This document shows, piece by piece, positions 6,506-6,523 of a DNA stretch of 6,523 nt. The notes below the pieces were generated by a model, which saw only the letters and a list, made by a program, of their open reading frames with translations, was not told the DNA's origin and did no database searches. Every line of letters begins with the position of its first letter. Positions within the stretch are counted from its first letter, which is position 1. This DNA is from Pseudomonadota bacterium (lineage in GTDB: Bacteria; Pseudomonadota; Gammaproteobacteria; Burkholderiales; SG8-39), in NCBI GenBank assembly GCA_021825225.1, contig JAKAIH010000162.1, positions 1 through 6,523 on the forward strand, given 5' to 3'. The translations under genes and the position numbers were made by a program.

Positions 6506-6523
6506 ATTGTCCGAGACGCAGTT

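Noticed and set aside
1..6523. Search for mobile elements, tRNA, rRNA or CRISPR repeats
   Set aside because: No transposase, integrase, terminal repeats, regularly spaced repeats or tRNA-like cloverleaf was seen on reading either strand.

Overview
This is a GC-rich chromosomal window from a proteobacterium, most likely a betaproteobacterium. That placement is an inference. It rests on an E. coli-type DnaE of 1165 residues with a decayed PHP metal site, a short single-rhodanese TrhO, and strong G/C preference at third codon positions throughout. I see no phage, insertion sequence, CRISPR array, tRNA or rRNA. The gene content is ordinary housekeeping, densely packed, with no sign of recent transfer.

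Layout from left to right: (1) the 3' part of an Ala/Pro-rich protein of unknown function on the plus strand (1-459). (2) Converging on it from the minus strand, a two-gene unit transcribed right to left: trhO (2087-1350), then an EamA/DMT-family permease (1353-481). The two overlap by an ATGA. (3) A 128-base divergent intergenic region (2088-2215) holding a -10 box for trhO on the minus strand and an extended -10 for dnaE on the plus strand. (4) dnaE (2216-5713), the catalytic subunit of the replicative DNA polymerase. (5) A WbuC-family cupin gene (5710-6186) whose likely TTG start overlaps the dnaE stop as TTGA. (6) A 49-base convergent gap with a possible hairpin. (7) acyP, acylphosphatase, on the minus strand (6505-6236).

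The genes do not form one pathway. DnaE makes DNA. TrhO hydroxylates U34 of certain tRNAs. AcyP hydrolyses acyl phosphates. The EamA permease and the WbuC cupin have no assignable substrate. Two features of organisation stand out. Both same-strand gene pairs overlap by four bases with no visible Shine-Dalgarno for the downstream gene, which suggests translational coupling. Also, the replicative polymerase is directly coupled to an uncharacterised cupin. I did not find a convincing undescribed system here; the findings are modest points worth checking.
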